From Planctomycetota bacterium (lineage in GTDB: Bacteria > Planctomycetota > UBA1135 > GCA-002686595), in contig JABACD010000028.1 of the NCBI GenBank assembly GCA_014237855.1, positions 1-57,362 of the forward strand: a stretch of DNA of 57,362 bases, read 5' to 3'. Within the stretch, counting starts at the first letter, position 1. Every line of letters starts with the position of its first letter. The notes under the pieces were generated by a model that saw nothing but the letters and a program-made list of their open reading frames with translations, was not told the origin of the DNA and did not search any database. Of the stretch, positions 1 to 9,138 are shown piece after piece. Both the position numbers and the translations under genes were made by a program.

Positions 1-355
<355 letters not shown>

Positions 356-456
356 CTTTCTCCATATGCGTCCTTGCTCATTGAGCTCGGTCCATAAGGG
401 AAAAGGTTGCCTTTATGGCTGCTGCTCTGCTTCTTTCTACTCACCTCTTATAAGGC

Positions 457-490
457 GAGTGCTACGTCGGACTCCTGGTCTGACGCACTC
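457..490 (+). other. Hairpin in the 23S-5S spacer
   Basis: gagtg (457-461) pairs with cactc (486-490), and cgtcggac (465-472) pairs with gtctgacg (478-485) with one G-U wobble. A three-base bulge (462-464) separates the two helices and the loop is tcctg. The stem sits just before the 5S gene, so it may be an rRNA processing stem. I see no tRNA in the 23S-5S spacer. The role is inferred from position. Confidence 0.5.
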
Positions 491-497
491 CACGTAT

Positions 498-606
498 TCC
501 CGGTGACCATAGGTGTCTGGCCATACCCGTTCCCATCCCGAACACGGTCGTCAAGCAGCCACCGCCGATGATAGTGCTCACGCGCGAAAGTAGGTTATTG
601 CCGGGT
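498..606 (+). rRNA. rrf: 5S ribosomal RNA
   Basis: The gene is about 108 bases long. It carries the conserved block cccgttcccatcccgaacac (about 526-545) and the late cgcgaaagtaggt element. Its ends close with cccgg (499-503) pairing with ccggg (601-605). It lies ~140 bases after the 23S gene and directly before an intrinsic terminator, so it is the last gene of the rRNA operon. Confidence 0.95.
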
Positions 607-612
607 TTTCTC

Positions 613-645
613 AGCACCCTCGGATCCTCCGAGGGTGCTTTTTTT
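613..645 (+). terminator. Intrinsic terminator of the rRNA operon
   Basis: A perfect 12-bp stem joins agcaccctcgga (613-624) and tccgagggtgct (628-639) across a three-base loop. It is followed by an uninterrupted T run to 645. It begins 8 bases after the 5S 3' end. This is the clearest factor-independent terminator in the window. Confidence 0.93.
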
Positions 646-1380
646 ATGCCTATGGGCGTTTGTTGGCGTGATGCTGGGGGCCTGCATCAACCGGGAATTA
701 GCTGCCATGGAGAGTGCAGGACCAAGAAGGGGTCAACCAGTGAAGTGGCTGGTGCTCGAGTGGATTCGCTCTTGATGGCGGGCCCCTGGGGCCCATCACC
801 TGGGGCCGCAGGTCTCACTGATCTTCAGCGGATCCAAGGAGGAACCATGCTGTTGCCTGGCCTGCCACTTGGTGGGTCTTCTCCGCGGCTGTGAATACAG
901 CTACTGCCTGCTTGTCGGGGGGGGGAGCGGGCTGTGGAGCTCTCAGTCACCTTGGGCCGAGCCGTCTCCTGTCCGCTCTCAATGCACCGGTGATCTTCTG
1001 CTCGAACCAGAGGTGGGCCTTCCCAGGATAGCTGGCTGGGTTTTCGGGGGCACCTTCGAGCCTTGAGGCAGCCAGCTCTAGGATGGCGGACTGGCTGCGG
1101 CAATGTTCCGATCCCAAGAGGCTCCGGTGTCGCGGCTCTTCAGGGTCGGGGTCGGTCGTACACGGAGGGAGCTAGAGGGAAGGCCACTTCGCAAGAAGTG
1201 GCCTTCATCCAAAGGGCCCAAGATAAGGCCCGGTCTCTTTGGTGCTCGATGACTTGTTGGCGGGATCCTTGTGCTGATAGACGGAGATCAGGGGCGATGT
1301 GGGGCTCTACTCATCCCTTCTTCCCCATTTCAAGAAGAAGAAGCCCGCAAACACGATCACGCAAAAAAAGAACCACAACA
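646..1380. other. Gene-free stretch between rRNA operon and lexA
   Basis: About 735 bases follow the rRNA terminator with no coding sequence I recognise on either strand. The reading frames here are short, low-complexity and unlike any known family. The only structured element is the hairpin at 1180-1205. The stretch may hold the 3' region of lexA mRNA, which ends at 1381 on the minus strand. Confidence 0.5.
1180..1205. other. Perfect hairpin with GCAA tetraloop
   Basis: aaggccacttc (1180-1190) and gaagtggcctt (1195-1205) form an 11-bp perfect stem closed by gcaa, a GNRA-type tetraloop on the + strand. No T run follows on either strand, so it is not a classic intrinsic terminator. It could be the end of a transcript, part of a small RNA, or a protein-binding palindrome. 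Confidence 0.5.
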
Positions 1381-2016
1381 TCAGGAGAGTCCATATTGGC
1401 GTACGACGCCAATCAGGACGCCACGAATCTCAATCTGGTCAACGTAGATGGGATCCATGGTGGAGTTGGCGGGCTGCAATCGCACGCGGTCCTTCTCCTT
1501 GTAGTACCGCTTCAGGGTGGCCTCGTCGTCATCGAGGATGGCCACTACAGTCTCTCCATTGCGGGCTGAAGCTCTCTTTTCAATCAGGACCAGGTCTCCA
1601 TCGCGGATGGAGTCCTCGATCATGGAGTTTCCGTTCACGCGCAGGGCATAGACATCCTTTCCATCAGGGATCAGGCTGGCGAAGTCCAGCTTCTCAGGGG
1701 CCTCGATGGCTTCGATCGGCGTTCCGGCAGCAATGCTTCCAAGAACGTCGATGGATGGACTGGGAATGGTGTGAACCTTCTCGTTCGATTCGTTTTCCTC
1801 TGTGACGATTCGTAGCCCCCTGGAAATTCCAGGTGCTGCCCGTTCGATGACGCCCTTGCGCTCCAGCTCCGCCACATGGCCGAAGATGGTCACCTTGTTG
1901 ACGCCAAACTGCTGAGCGATCTCTTCGAGAGTCGGGCTGATTTCCTCGCGATCCATGTAGTCCTGGAGGAAGTCGAGTATTTCGCGCTGGCGACGTGTGA
2001 GAGGTCGTTGGCTCAT
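1381..2016 (-). CDS. lexA: LexA, SOS-response repressor and self-cleaving protease
   Basis: LexA represses DNA-damage genes and cleaves itself when RecA filaments form. Counting from the ATG at 2016 (211 residues), an N-terminal winged helix (about 1-65, starting RRQREILDFLQDY) precedes an S24 peptidase domain. The cleavage site is Ala97-Gly98 (SIAAGTPIEA), the nucleophile is Ser131 (NGNSMIEDS) and the general base is Lys169 (DEATLKRYY). A TTG at 2058 would add 14 polar residues of no LexA character; neither start has a good ribosome-binding site, and I prefer the ATG because family members begin close to this point. A possible small gene and a candidate SOS box lie upstream, consistent with autoregulation. 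All catalytic residues are intact. Confidence 0.95.
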   Translation of the reverse strand: MSQRPLTRRQREILDFLQDYMDREEISPTLEEIAQQFGVNKVTIFGHVAELERKGVIERAAPGISRGLRIVTEENESNEKVHTIPSPSIDVLGSIAAGTPIEAIEAPEKLDFASLIPDGKDVYALRVNGNSMIEDSIRDGDLVLIEKRASARNGETVVAILDDDEATLKRYYKEKDRVRLQPANSTMDPIYVDQIEIRGVLIGVVRQYGLS

Positions 2017-2102
2017 GGTTTGGTTCGGACTCGAGCTGGTGGGGCTTTGTTTCGACAATTCGGCGAGGCTGTGTTCGCGGATAAGGGCGGGTCCTGGGTG
2101 GC

Positions 2103-2189
2103 CTAGAAGAGGAATGTGCAGGCCACCAGCAGGGCGCAGAAAAATAGGGCGGGTCCGTCGTATCGAGCGATTTGGATGAGTTCGGTCAT
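2103..2189 (-). CDS. Possible 28-residue single-pass membrane peptide upstream of lexA
   Basis: This small open frame reads MTELIQIARYDG followed by a hydrophobic stretch (PALFFCALLVACTFLF) that runs to the stop. It has the best ribosome-binding site in the region: AAAGGA is separated by about eight bases from the ATG at 2189. It points the same way as lexA and ends 86 bases before the lexA ATG, so the two could share a transcript. Small hydrophobic SOS peptides such as TisB are known in other bacteria, but no sequence kinship is claimed. The frame could be fortuitous; the start signal and membrane-like composition are the only support. Confidence 0.4.
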   Translation of the reverse strand: MTELIQIARYDGPALFFCALLVACTFLF

Positions 2190-2294
2190 AGGTCTTTTCC
2201 TTTCTATAATCTGGATCCCAAAGGGGGGGGCGATCCTGCCCTCGTTAGGGCTCGTTCGGCTAACAGATGGCTAATATATCGGATGCCTGCACCC

Positions 2295-2309
2295 GAACAG
2301 GACCCGAAC
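2295..2309. promoter_or_regulatory. Candidate LexA operator (GAAC-N7-GAAC direct repeat)
   Basis: GAAC at 2295-2298 and GAAC at 2306-2309 are separated by seven bases, so the minus strand reads GTTC-N7-GTTC. This matches the LexA box described for Alphaproteobacteria. It lies about 280 bases upstream of lexA and about 106 upstream of the small gene at 2189, within the nadB-lexA divergent region. One or two such matches are expected by chance in a window of this size, so only the position makes it notable. Confidence 0.35.
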
Positions 2310-2455
2310 TTGGGTTTTTTGGTTTTCCCATTCCGAGTCACGGGACCAATTGCCTTGAATGTCGCCTTCCAGGGCCCCAGGCACTGTGCTGGGCCCGATC
2401 TCGGCTATGATCAATCCACGGGCCACGCCGATGGGCGGCCTCACGCATACCCAAC

Positions 2456-4156
2456 TTGGCACCTGACGCGCACCTTGGCTTCGAGCGGTACTTGACCCGC
2501 TTCCAGACCCGCCACACGCCGGCCTATCGTTTTGACCTGGTCGTCCTTGGTGGGGGAGTAGCAGGGAGTCTGGCTGCCCTCAGCGCGGCGCGACGGGGCC
2601 TCGAGGTGGCCGTGGTGACCAAGGCTGGTCTTTCGGAGGGTAACAGTCGTTATGCCCGGGGTGGCCTTGCTTCGGTCCTGAGTGGTGAGGATTCCTTCGA
2701 GTCCCACATTGCTGACACCCTGGGATGTGGTCGTGGACTTTGCGAGCCCGGGGTCGTGGAGAGGATCGTTCGCGGTGGGCCCAGCGCTGTTGGGTACCTC
2801 GAGTCCATCGGCACGGAATTCGATCGCTCACCGGGTGGGGAGAGGATTCTCTCCAGAGAAGGCGGCCACACCTACCCACGGATCATTCACGCTCGGGGAG
2901 ACTCCACGGGTTTGGAGATCCAGCGCGCACTCTCTGATGCGCTGCGTAACGATGATCGGATCACGACCTTCCCGGACACATTTGCGATAGACCTGCTCGT
3001 GGATCCCGATGGGCGCGTGGAGGGTGTACTCGCCGAGACGAGCAGCGCCAGCATGGTCGTCTTTGGGGCACCTGAGGTCTTGCTGGCCACGGGAGGAGCC
3101 GGGCAGATATTCCGCGAGACAACCAACCCCGTCGTGGCCACGGGCGATGGGGTGGCGATGGCGCTTCGGGCAGGCGCCCGGTTGCGAGATCTCGAGTTCG
3201 TCCAGTTCCATCCCACCTGCCTCTACATCGCGGGGGCGGCGCGCGTCCTGATCAGCGAGATCGTGAGGGGTGCCGGTGGGCGTCTGATCGATCGCGATGG
3301 GGTGTCCTTCATGAGCGAGGTGCACCCCAGCGGAGATCTGGCTCCCCGTGATGTGGTCAGCCGGGCAGTCTTCCGCAGGATGATCGAGACCGAGGACACC
3401 AACGTCTACCTGGACCTCTCGGGCCTGGATGGAGACCCGCATGCCCTCTTCCCGAGCATCAGCCGGATCTGTCGCGTCTTCGGCATGGACATAGCCAGGG
3501 ACCCGATCCCGGTGCGCCCTGGGGCCCACTACTTCGTGGGTGGAATCGAGGTGGATGCCGATGGTCGGACCAGCTTGCCTGGACTCTGGGCTGTTGGGGA
3601 GTGCGCCTCAACCGGCCTTCACGGTGCCAACCGTATGGGCTCCAACTCCCTCCTGGAGGGACTCGTGATGGGGATGCGCGCAGGTGAGTCAATCCCGAGC
3701 AACGTGGCCACGGTCTTCAAGGAGCTCTCCTACGGGGAGACAGTGAGACACTGGAAGCACACGGGGGATCCCGTACTCAATGTGAACATCGAGGACCTGA
3801 CCTACTCGCTCAAATCGATGATGTGGCGCCAGCTCGGCGTCGAGAGGAGCTTCGAGGGCATGACCGAGGCGGTTCAGAAGATTGGCTTCTGGCAGCGCGT
3901 GGTGAGGGATCTGGCAGAGCCCAACCAACGGTCTTGGATCCTGACGAACATGCTGACGGTTGCCCGCCTGACGGCCATCTCAGCCCTGTTCAGAGAGGAG
4001 TCCCGCGGGGTGCACTTCCGCAGCGACTTCCCCCAAGCTCGTGAGGGGAGCAGTGCCCACACCCTGCTGACCCCGAGCATGGACCACCTTGGTTCAGTCT
4101 CCGTTGCGGTCGGATGCTTGCCGATCGACGCGGCCAATGTTCTCTCGACTTCATGA
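2456..4156 (+). CDS. nadB: L-aspartate oxidase (NadB)
   Basis: NadB oxidises L-aspartate to iminoaspartate using FAD, the first step of de novo NAD synthesis. The N-terminal Rossmann motif is VLGGGVAGS. The succinate dehydrogenase/fumarate reductase flavoprotein signature follows, with SRYARGGLA and the conserved EFVQFHPT block, then GGIEVDADGRT and GLHGANRMGSNSLLEG near the FAD-binding C-terminal part. The 566-residue length fits the family. The start taken is TTG at 2456, giving about 27 residues before the FAD motif; no better in-frame start is obvious, so the N-terminus is uncertain. The stop TGA overlaps the hflX start as ATGA, implying coupled translation. nadA and nadC are not in this window. 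Confidence 0.94.
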   Translation: MAPDAHLGFERYLTRFQTRHTPAYRFDLVVLGGGVAGSLAALSAARRGLEVAVVTKAGLSEGNSRYARGGLASVLSGEDSFESHIADTLGCGRGLCEPGVVERIVRGGPSAVGYLESIGTEFDRSPGGERILSREGGHTYPRIIHARGDSTGLEIQRALSDALRNDDRITTFPDTFAIDLLVDPDGRVEGVLAETSSASMVVFGAPEVLLATGGAGQIFRETTNPVVATGDGVAMALRAGARLRDLEFVQFHPTCLYIAGAARVLISEIVRGAGGRLIDRDGVSFMSEVHPSGDLAPRDVVSRAVFRRMIETEDTNVYLDLSGLDGDPHALFPSISRICRVFGMDIARDPIPVRPGAHYFVGGIEVDADGRTSLPGLWAVGECASTGLHGANRMGSNSLLEGLVMGMRAGESIPSNVATVFKELSYGETVRHWKHTGDPVLNVNIEDLTYSLKSMMWRQLGVERSFEGMTEAVQKIGFWQRVVRDLAEPNQRSWILTNMLTVARLTAISALFREESRGVHFRSDFPQAREGSSAHTLLTPSMDHLGSVSVAVGCLPIDAANVLSTS

Positions 4157-5484
4157 GTAGGGGATCCACTCCGACCCGCACTCCGCGTGATCGCATCCTG
4201 ACCTGTGGAGTCCTGCTAGGGGACCAGGAGCAGGAGCACGAAGGGGAACTCTCGGAGATCATGGGGCTGGTAGCTGCAGCTGGAGGCGAGGTGGTCGGAG
4301 AGCCGATGACCCAGCGTCGAGCTCGACCGCACCCCGCCACGATGATGGGCAAGGGCAAGGTTGCTGAGGTCAAGGCGGAGGTCGATGCGATCAAGCCTGA
4401 TGCGGTGGCTGTTGATAACGACCTCAGCCCAGCGCAGGGAAGGAATCTCGAGAAGGCCTGGGAGTGCCGGGTCATCGATCGTTCGGAATTGATCCTCGAC
4501 ATCTTTGCGAGTCGTGCGCGAACCCGTCAGGCGAAGCTTCAGGTCGAGCTGGCACAGAACGAGTACCTGGCGCCGCGTCTGCGGCGCATGTGGACTCACC
4601 TGGAGCGCACCGAGGGGGCGATCGGGACCAGAGGTCCGGGTGAGACACAGCTCGAGACAGACCGCCGTCTGCTGCGAAAACGGATCAGCGACCTCAAGCG
4701 CGAGCTCAAGGAGATCGAAGCGCGCAAGCAGCGCGAGGTTCTCTCCCGGGCAGATCAGTTCACGATTGGACTGGTCGGTTACACGAACGCCGGCAAGTCA
4801 ACACTCCTGAATCGGCTGACGGGGTCTCAGGAACTGGTTGCCGACATGCTATTTGCCACCCTGGACACCAGGACGCGGCAGTGGGCCCTCTCCGATGGCC
4901 GTCGCGTTCTGCTCTCGGATACCGTGGGATTCCTGGGACGGCTTCCTCACCACCTGGTGGCTTCCTTCCATGCAACCCTGGAGGAAACCCTGAACGCGGA
5001 TCTGCTGCTCCATGTGGTGGATGCCTCCCATCCTGATGCGGCTGGCCAGATTGCCGCCGTGGACGAGGTCCTGGCGGAACTCTCTCACACGACCCGGGCC
5101 GGCATCCTGGTCTTGAACAAGACCGATGTGATGAGGGATCCCATCGAGTTGCAGCTCCTGACCCGGGATCGCGACGAGCGCATTGTGCACCTCTCCGCGA
5201 AGACGGGGGAGGGGCTCGACCGGGTGGACAGCGCCATCCGACAGATCCTGGACGCTCGCTCTGCGCTGCTGAGGATCCTGCTACCCCTCGCCGATGGGCG
5301 CCTGGCAGCCCGCGTTCGCATGAGCGGCGTGGTGTTGGCCGAGGAGGTCCGCGGGGATGAGGAGCTGGTCCTGCGGGTTCGAATGGACGAGGGAGCTCTG
5401 GGCAACCTGATGCGTGCCTGCGAGGGCAATCTCAACTACGAGGTGCTCGAGCCTCCCTCGGAGCCCCTGTACTGGGGGAGCTGA
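4153..5484 (+). CDS. hflX: GTPase HflX, ribosome-splitting factor
   Basis: HflX is a conserved GTPase that binds the 50S subunit and splits stalled ribosomes under stress. The N-terminal HflX domain contains DNDLSPAQGRNLE and the GTRGPGETQLETDRR signature, followed by a coiled linker. The G domain has G1 GYTNAGKST at about residues 209-217, the DTVGFLGRLPHHL G3 region and NKTD as G4. I chose the ATG at 4153 because it overlaps the nadB stop (ATGA) and gives a normal 443-residue protein; a longer frame opens at 4114. The protein ends 26 bases before the convergent LysM gene. All GTPase motifs are intact. Confidence 0.95.
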   Translation: MSRGSTPTRTPRDRILTCGVLLGDQEQEHEGELSEIMGLVAAAGGEVVGEPMTQRRARPHPATMMGKGKVAEVKAEVDAIKPDAVAVDNDLSPAQGRNLEKAWECRVIDRSELILDIFASRARTRQAKLQVELAQNEYLAPRLRRMWTHLERTEGAIGTRGPGETQLETDRRLLRKRISDLKRELKEIEARKQREVLSRADQFTIGLVGYTNAGKSTLLNRLTGSQELVADMLFATLDTRTRQWALSDGRRVLLSDTVGFLGRLPHHLVASFHATLEETLNADLLLHVVDASHPDAAGQIAAVDEVLAELSHTTRAGILVLNKTDVMRDPIELQLLTRDRDERIVHLSAKTGEGLDRVDSAIRQILDARSALLRILLPLADGRLAARVRMSGVVLAEEVRGDEELVLRVRMDEGALGNLMRACEGNLNYEVLEPPSEPLYWGS

Positions 5485-5510
5485 GCAAGCAGCCCCACCC
5501 ACCTGACCTA

Positions 5511-5996
5511 TCAGGGACGTTGCTCTCCGTCAGGGAAGAGCACCTCCCAGGGTGGCAAGCGCAGGAGGAAGCCAGCTCTCAGGGAGTTTGGGCTGTCGAG
5601 TCCGTTGTAGGTCGCCACTCGTTGGGGGATCGGCTGGCGTCCAGAGTCGTAGAAGTCCTCGCAGATCTTCGAGAGCACACGGCCCTCAGGCACCACGTAC
5701 TCGAAGTCGGGAGGTCGCCAGTCCTCGGGGGACTGAAGCGGGTCCGAAGCGGCCTCTTCCTCCTCCACCCATTCCACAACCGGCGCTGGCTGAGAGGACG
5801 GCAGCTCAATCGGCTCTGCTCCGCTTGGTCGACCAATTCTCAGGGTGCCCCAGCCCGCCTCGCGTCCATCTAGGTCAGTGGGAAACGACCTCAATGACTC
5901 GCGCTCGGCACGCACACTCTCGGACCAGCGATCCTGCAGGAACCCCGCCAGCAAGCAGAGCCCCAGCAGCAGGAGCAAGCCAATCAGTGCGCGCAC
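5511..5996 (-). CDS. Membrane-anchored LysM-like domain protein
   Basis: A 161-residue protein with one N-terminal membrane segment (about 1-20, MRALIGLLLLLGLCLLAGF), an acidic proline-containing linker and a C-terminal LysM-like domain (about 98-150). The domain shows the Y-V-x-x-G start, an internal LSKICEDFY and a closing LRAGFLLRLPP. LysM domains bind N-acetylglucosamine polymers such as peptidoglycan. It starts 7 bases after the secDF stop on the same strand, so it is probably the last gene of the trmD-rplS-secDF transcript. A periplasmic cell-wall-binding role is inferred; the domain match is by eye. Confidence 0.75.
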   Translation of the reverse strand: MRALIGLLLLLGLCLLAGFLQDRWSESVRAERESLRSFPTDLDGREAGWGTLRIGRPSGAEPIELPSSQPAPVVEWVEEEEAASDPLQSPEDWRPPDFEYVVPEGRVLSKICEDFYDSGRQPIPQRVATYNGLDSPNSLRAGFLLRLPPWEVLFPDGEQRP

Positions 5997-6003
5997 TCGA
6001 TAG

Positions 6004-8994
6004 TCAGGCGGCGCTGCCGGAGTGGGAGCCGTCAGCCTTCTTGGCAGCGGCCTCGCTGCGCTTCTCAGCCCAGCGCTCGAAGAAGATCAGCGAGGGGCTG
6101 GCGACGAAGACCGAGGAGTAGGTTCCGACAAACACGCCGAAGATGAGCGCGAAAGCAAAGCCTTCGAGTACCGACCCTCCACCGTAGTTGAACACGAACA
6201 GGATGACGACGGCGATCAGGGTGGTGATCGAAGTCAGCAGGGTCCGCGACAGCGTCTGATTGATGGAGATGTCCAGCACCTCAGCGAGCGGCTTGCTGGC
6301 CATTCGTGGTCGGTTCTCCCTGATCCTGTCGAAGACGACGATGGTGTCGTTGAGTGAGTAACCGATGATCGTCAGGAAGGCCGCGATCATGGGGAGGCTG
6401 ATCTCGGCATTGATGATCTGGAGCCAGTCGCAAACCGCCAGAGCGCCCAGGGTGAGCAGCACGTCGTGGACAAGGGCCACGACTGCGGCAAAGCCAAAGC
6501 TGTACTCGGCGAAACGAACACGGATGTACATCACCACGGCAAACAGGCTGATCAGGATCGCCAAGATGGCGGCGTCTCTGAGCTCGCCAACGACCTGGGC
6601 GCCGACAACCGATGTGCTGGGAATCGGTTGCGAGAGCAGGTAATTGGTGCCACTCGAGTCCTTCTGGTTGGCGAAGAGCTTGGCGATGCTCGAGACGAGC
6701 AGGTTGCCGTTGGTAGTGGGGGAGCTGGTCCCAGTGAAGCTGAAGGTTCCGATGAAGCCCGGAACCTCTTCCACCTGCACATCACCAAAGCCTCCTGAGC
6801 TCAGGACGGCCTGAACATCACTGTCCTGGTGCGGCTCCTCGAAGTAGATCTTCCCCTCTGCGCCCGTGCCAACCAGTTGAGCTGTGATCGGCCCCTTGGC
6901 GAGCAAGTCGGAGAGGGCGCTTCTGATGTCGTCCTCTCCAGTCGCCTCGGCTCCCGCCTCCTGTTCGACGGAGACGTCGACCAGGGACTTGTACGTGATG
7001 CGGAAGGAGCGGTACCCGGCCTCTGCAGTACCGCTGGCCTTGAGAGCGACGACCTCTGCCGAGGAGCCCAGGGAGCCCTCGATCTCGCTCACCCGGTCAC
7101 GGATGGTCTTCGTCGTCTGGGGCTCCTCCAGGTTCACCGTGACGGAGACTCCACCGACGAAGTCGATGCCCATTGTCTCGCTTGTGGGCAGGGAGACGAA
7201 CAGCCCGACTCCGCCGAGGATCAGAACCAAGGAGATCGAGAGCATCACCTTGGCCTTGGCCATGAACTTGATGTGGGTTTCCTTGACCAAGGTGCCCATC
7301 GAGAAGCGCTCGTTGCCGCGGCTGATCGAGTAGTCGACCAGCAGGCGTGTGATGAAGAGGGCAGCGAAGACCGAGGCAACAATGCCAATCATCAGGGTCG
7401 TTGCGAATCCTCTCACCGGTCCGGTGCCGACTCGCCAGAGAATCGCGCCGGTGATGAAGGTCGTCACGTTCGCGTCGATGATCGTCACGAAGGCTCGATT
7501 GAAGCCATTCTCGCAGGCCTGGGCCAGCTTGCGCCCGCGGGCGAGCTCCTCGCGAATCCTCTCGTAGATGAGAATGTTCGCGTCCACTGCCATACCGACA
7601 GTCAGGATGATTCCCGCCACGCCGGGCAGGGTCAGGGTGGCCTGCAACAGCGCCATGGCACCCATCAGGAAGGCGAGGGTGCAGATCAGACTGATCGAGG
7701 CGAAGAGGCCCAGCTTGCGGTAGTAGAGCATCATGAATACGAGCACCAGGGAGAGGCCCAGGAGCGCACTCGTGAAGCCCTTCCTGACATACTCGTCACC
7801 TAGCTTTGCGCCCACTCGCTCTGACTGCTCGAGGTTCGGCTTCATGATCAGGGAGCCGGACTTCAGCACCTTGACCATCTCGTCGACCTCGGCCTGGGTG
7901 AACCCGCTTCCACCTCCCTCAATGATGAAGCTGCCAGGTAGCTTCTTCTTGATGGTGGCTACCGTGACGACCTCGTCATTGAGGACGATGGCCATGCCCT
8001 TGCCCTTGTTCGCACCCGTGAAGTCACCGAAGGCGAACTCCTTCTCGGTGCTCATCTCGAGGCCGACTGCGGGGTACCCCATGGGGTCCTGGGTGCGGTT
8101 GACGTTCTTGAGGTCGTCCCCCGTGAAGTTCCACTCTGGCTGAGGATTCAGCAGCAGGACGATGTTGTTCGGGTCCGAGGTCGAATTTCCAGCCTCGTCG
8201 ATGAACCGCCTGGGGAAGGCGCGCAGGTTTGCGAGCGGACCAGGAGTGCTCGCGAGCTGCTGGTTGTAGATCGAGATATCAGTGCCGGGATTGGCGAGAA
8301 CCCAGGCGCGGGCCTTTTGGACCTCCGCAGTCTCGTCAGAGCCGGGGGGGAAGTCTGTCGGAGCCGCAGCAATGTAGAGCTTCATCGAGCCGGGGTTCTC
8401 GATCAACGAGCGGATCGCGTCCTCACCCTTGAGCTCGACGAGTACCTCTTGGGCGTGCACGGCTGCCGAGGTTCCATCGATTCCACGATCCACCTCGAGC
8501 AGGAGGTTTCCTTGCCGGCGCTCGTAGGAGAGCCGCTCGGCCCCGATCTGCAGCTTGCCGCCCGTGGAGGGGAACTGCTTGAGCATCTCCTCGTCGACGG
8601 TCGTGATCGTGAGGGAGCTCTGGAGCCCATCGATTTCCTCGGTGAGCGTCGCCACGGCCTCCGAGCCGGTGATGTTCGCCGTGCTGGGAATCTCGATCAC
8701 GAAGCGGCTGTCACCCTGTGGGTAGAACCCGGCTTCCAGCACCCCGTTCGGATCGACACGCTCTCGCAGGATGGAGAGCGTGCTGCGAAGCAGTTGTGCC
8801 TGATTCGCATGCTCCGACTCGCTGATCTTGCCTTCGGCCAGGGCCTGGTCCCAATCGATCTGGTAGACCAGCCTCGTGCCGCCCTGCAGATCCAGACCAA
8901 ACAGGAAGGGCTTCTCTGGAAGCACGATCGAGAGCACGGCTCCGGTGAGCAGGGCGAGGATCAGGATGGTCTTGCGACCCAGGTTTTGAACCAT
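6004..8994 (-). CDS. secDF: Fused protein-export membrane protein SecD-SecF
   Basis: SecD and SecF use the proton gradient to help pull exported proteins from the SecYEG channel. Here they are one 996-residue protein, as in some other lineages. The SecD half starts with a membrane segment, then GLDLQGGTRLVY (about 33-44), a long periplasmic P1 region and a membrane block including VGMAVDANILIYERIREEL. The SecF half starts near residue 575 with a membrane segment, GIDFVGGVSVTVNL, and ends with a membrane block containing GYSLNDTIVVFDRIRENR. Both RND-type D-x-x-IxxxRIRE motifs are present. It lies downstream of rplS, with the LysM protein following by 7 bases. yajC is not seen nearby. Confidence 0.96.
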   Translation of the reverse strand: MVQNLGRKTILILALLTGAVLSIVLPEKPFLFGLDLQGGTRLVYQIDWDQALAEGKISESEHANQAQLLRSTLSILRERVDPNGVLEAGFYPQGDSRFVIEIPSTANITGSEAVATLTEEIDGLQSSLTITTVDEEMLKQFPSTGGKLQIGAERLSYERRQGNLLLEVDRGIDGTSAAVHAQEVLVELKGEDAIRSLIENPGSMKLYIAAAPTDFPPGSDETAEVQKARAWVLANPGTDISIYNQQLASTPGPLANLRAFPRRFIDEAGNSTSDPNNIVLLLNPQPEWNFTGDDLKNVNRTQDPMGYPAVGLEMSTEKEFAFGDFTGANKGKGMAIVLNDEVVTVATIKKKLPGSFIIEGGGSGFTQAEVDEMVKVLKSGSLIMKPNLEQSERVGAKLGDEYVRKGFTSALLGLSLVLVFMMLYYRKLGLFASISLICTLAFLMGAMALLQATLTLPGVAGIILTVGMAVDANILIYERIREELARGRKLAQACENGFNRAFVTIIDANVTTFITGAILWRVGTGPVRGFATTLMIGIVASVFAALFITRLLVDYSISRGNERFSMGTLVKETHIKFMAKAKVMLSISLVLILGGVGLFVSLPTSETMGIDFVGGVSVTVNLEEPQTTKTIRDRVSEIEGSLGSSAEVVALKASGTAEAGYRSFRITYKSLVDVSVEQEAGAEATGEDDIRSALSDLLAKGPITAQLVGTGAEGKIYFEEPHQDSDVQAVLSSGGFGDVQVEEVPGFIGTFSFTGTSSPTTNGNLLVSSIAKLFANQKDSSGTNYLLSQPIPSTSVVGAQVVGELRDAAILAILISLFAVVMYIRVRFAEYSFGFAAVVALVHDVLLTLGALAVCDWLQIINAEISLPMIAAFLTIIGYSLNDTIVVFDRIRENRPRMASKPLAEVLDISINQTLSRTLLTSITTLIAVVILFVFNYGGGSVLEGFAFALIFGVFVGTYSSVFVASPSLIFFERWAEKRSEAAAKKADGSHSGSAA

Positions 8995-9138
8995 TGGGAA
9001 GGGGCCAGCGTTGCGGCTGGAGAAGGCTTCGATGAGAGTCAGAGCGAAGGAACAAGGACGCGGGGCAGTTGAGTGTGACGCCCGCCGGGGAGCGCCACCT
9101 CGATTCGATGGTGGTGGGAGGGGAGCTGCGGGGGAGGG

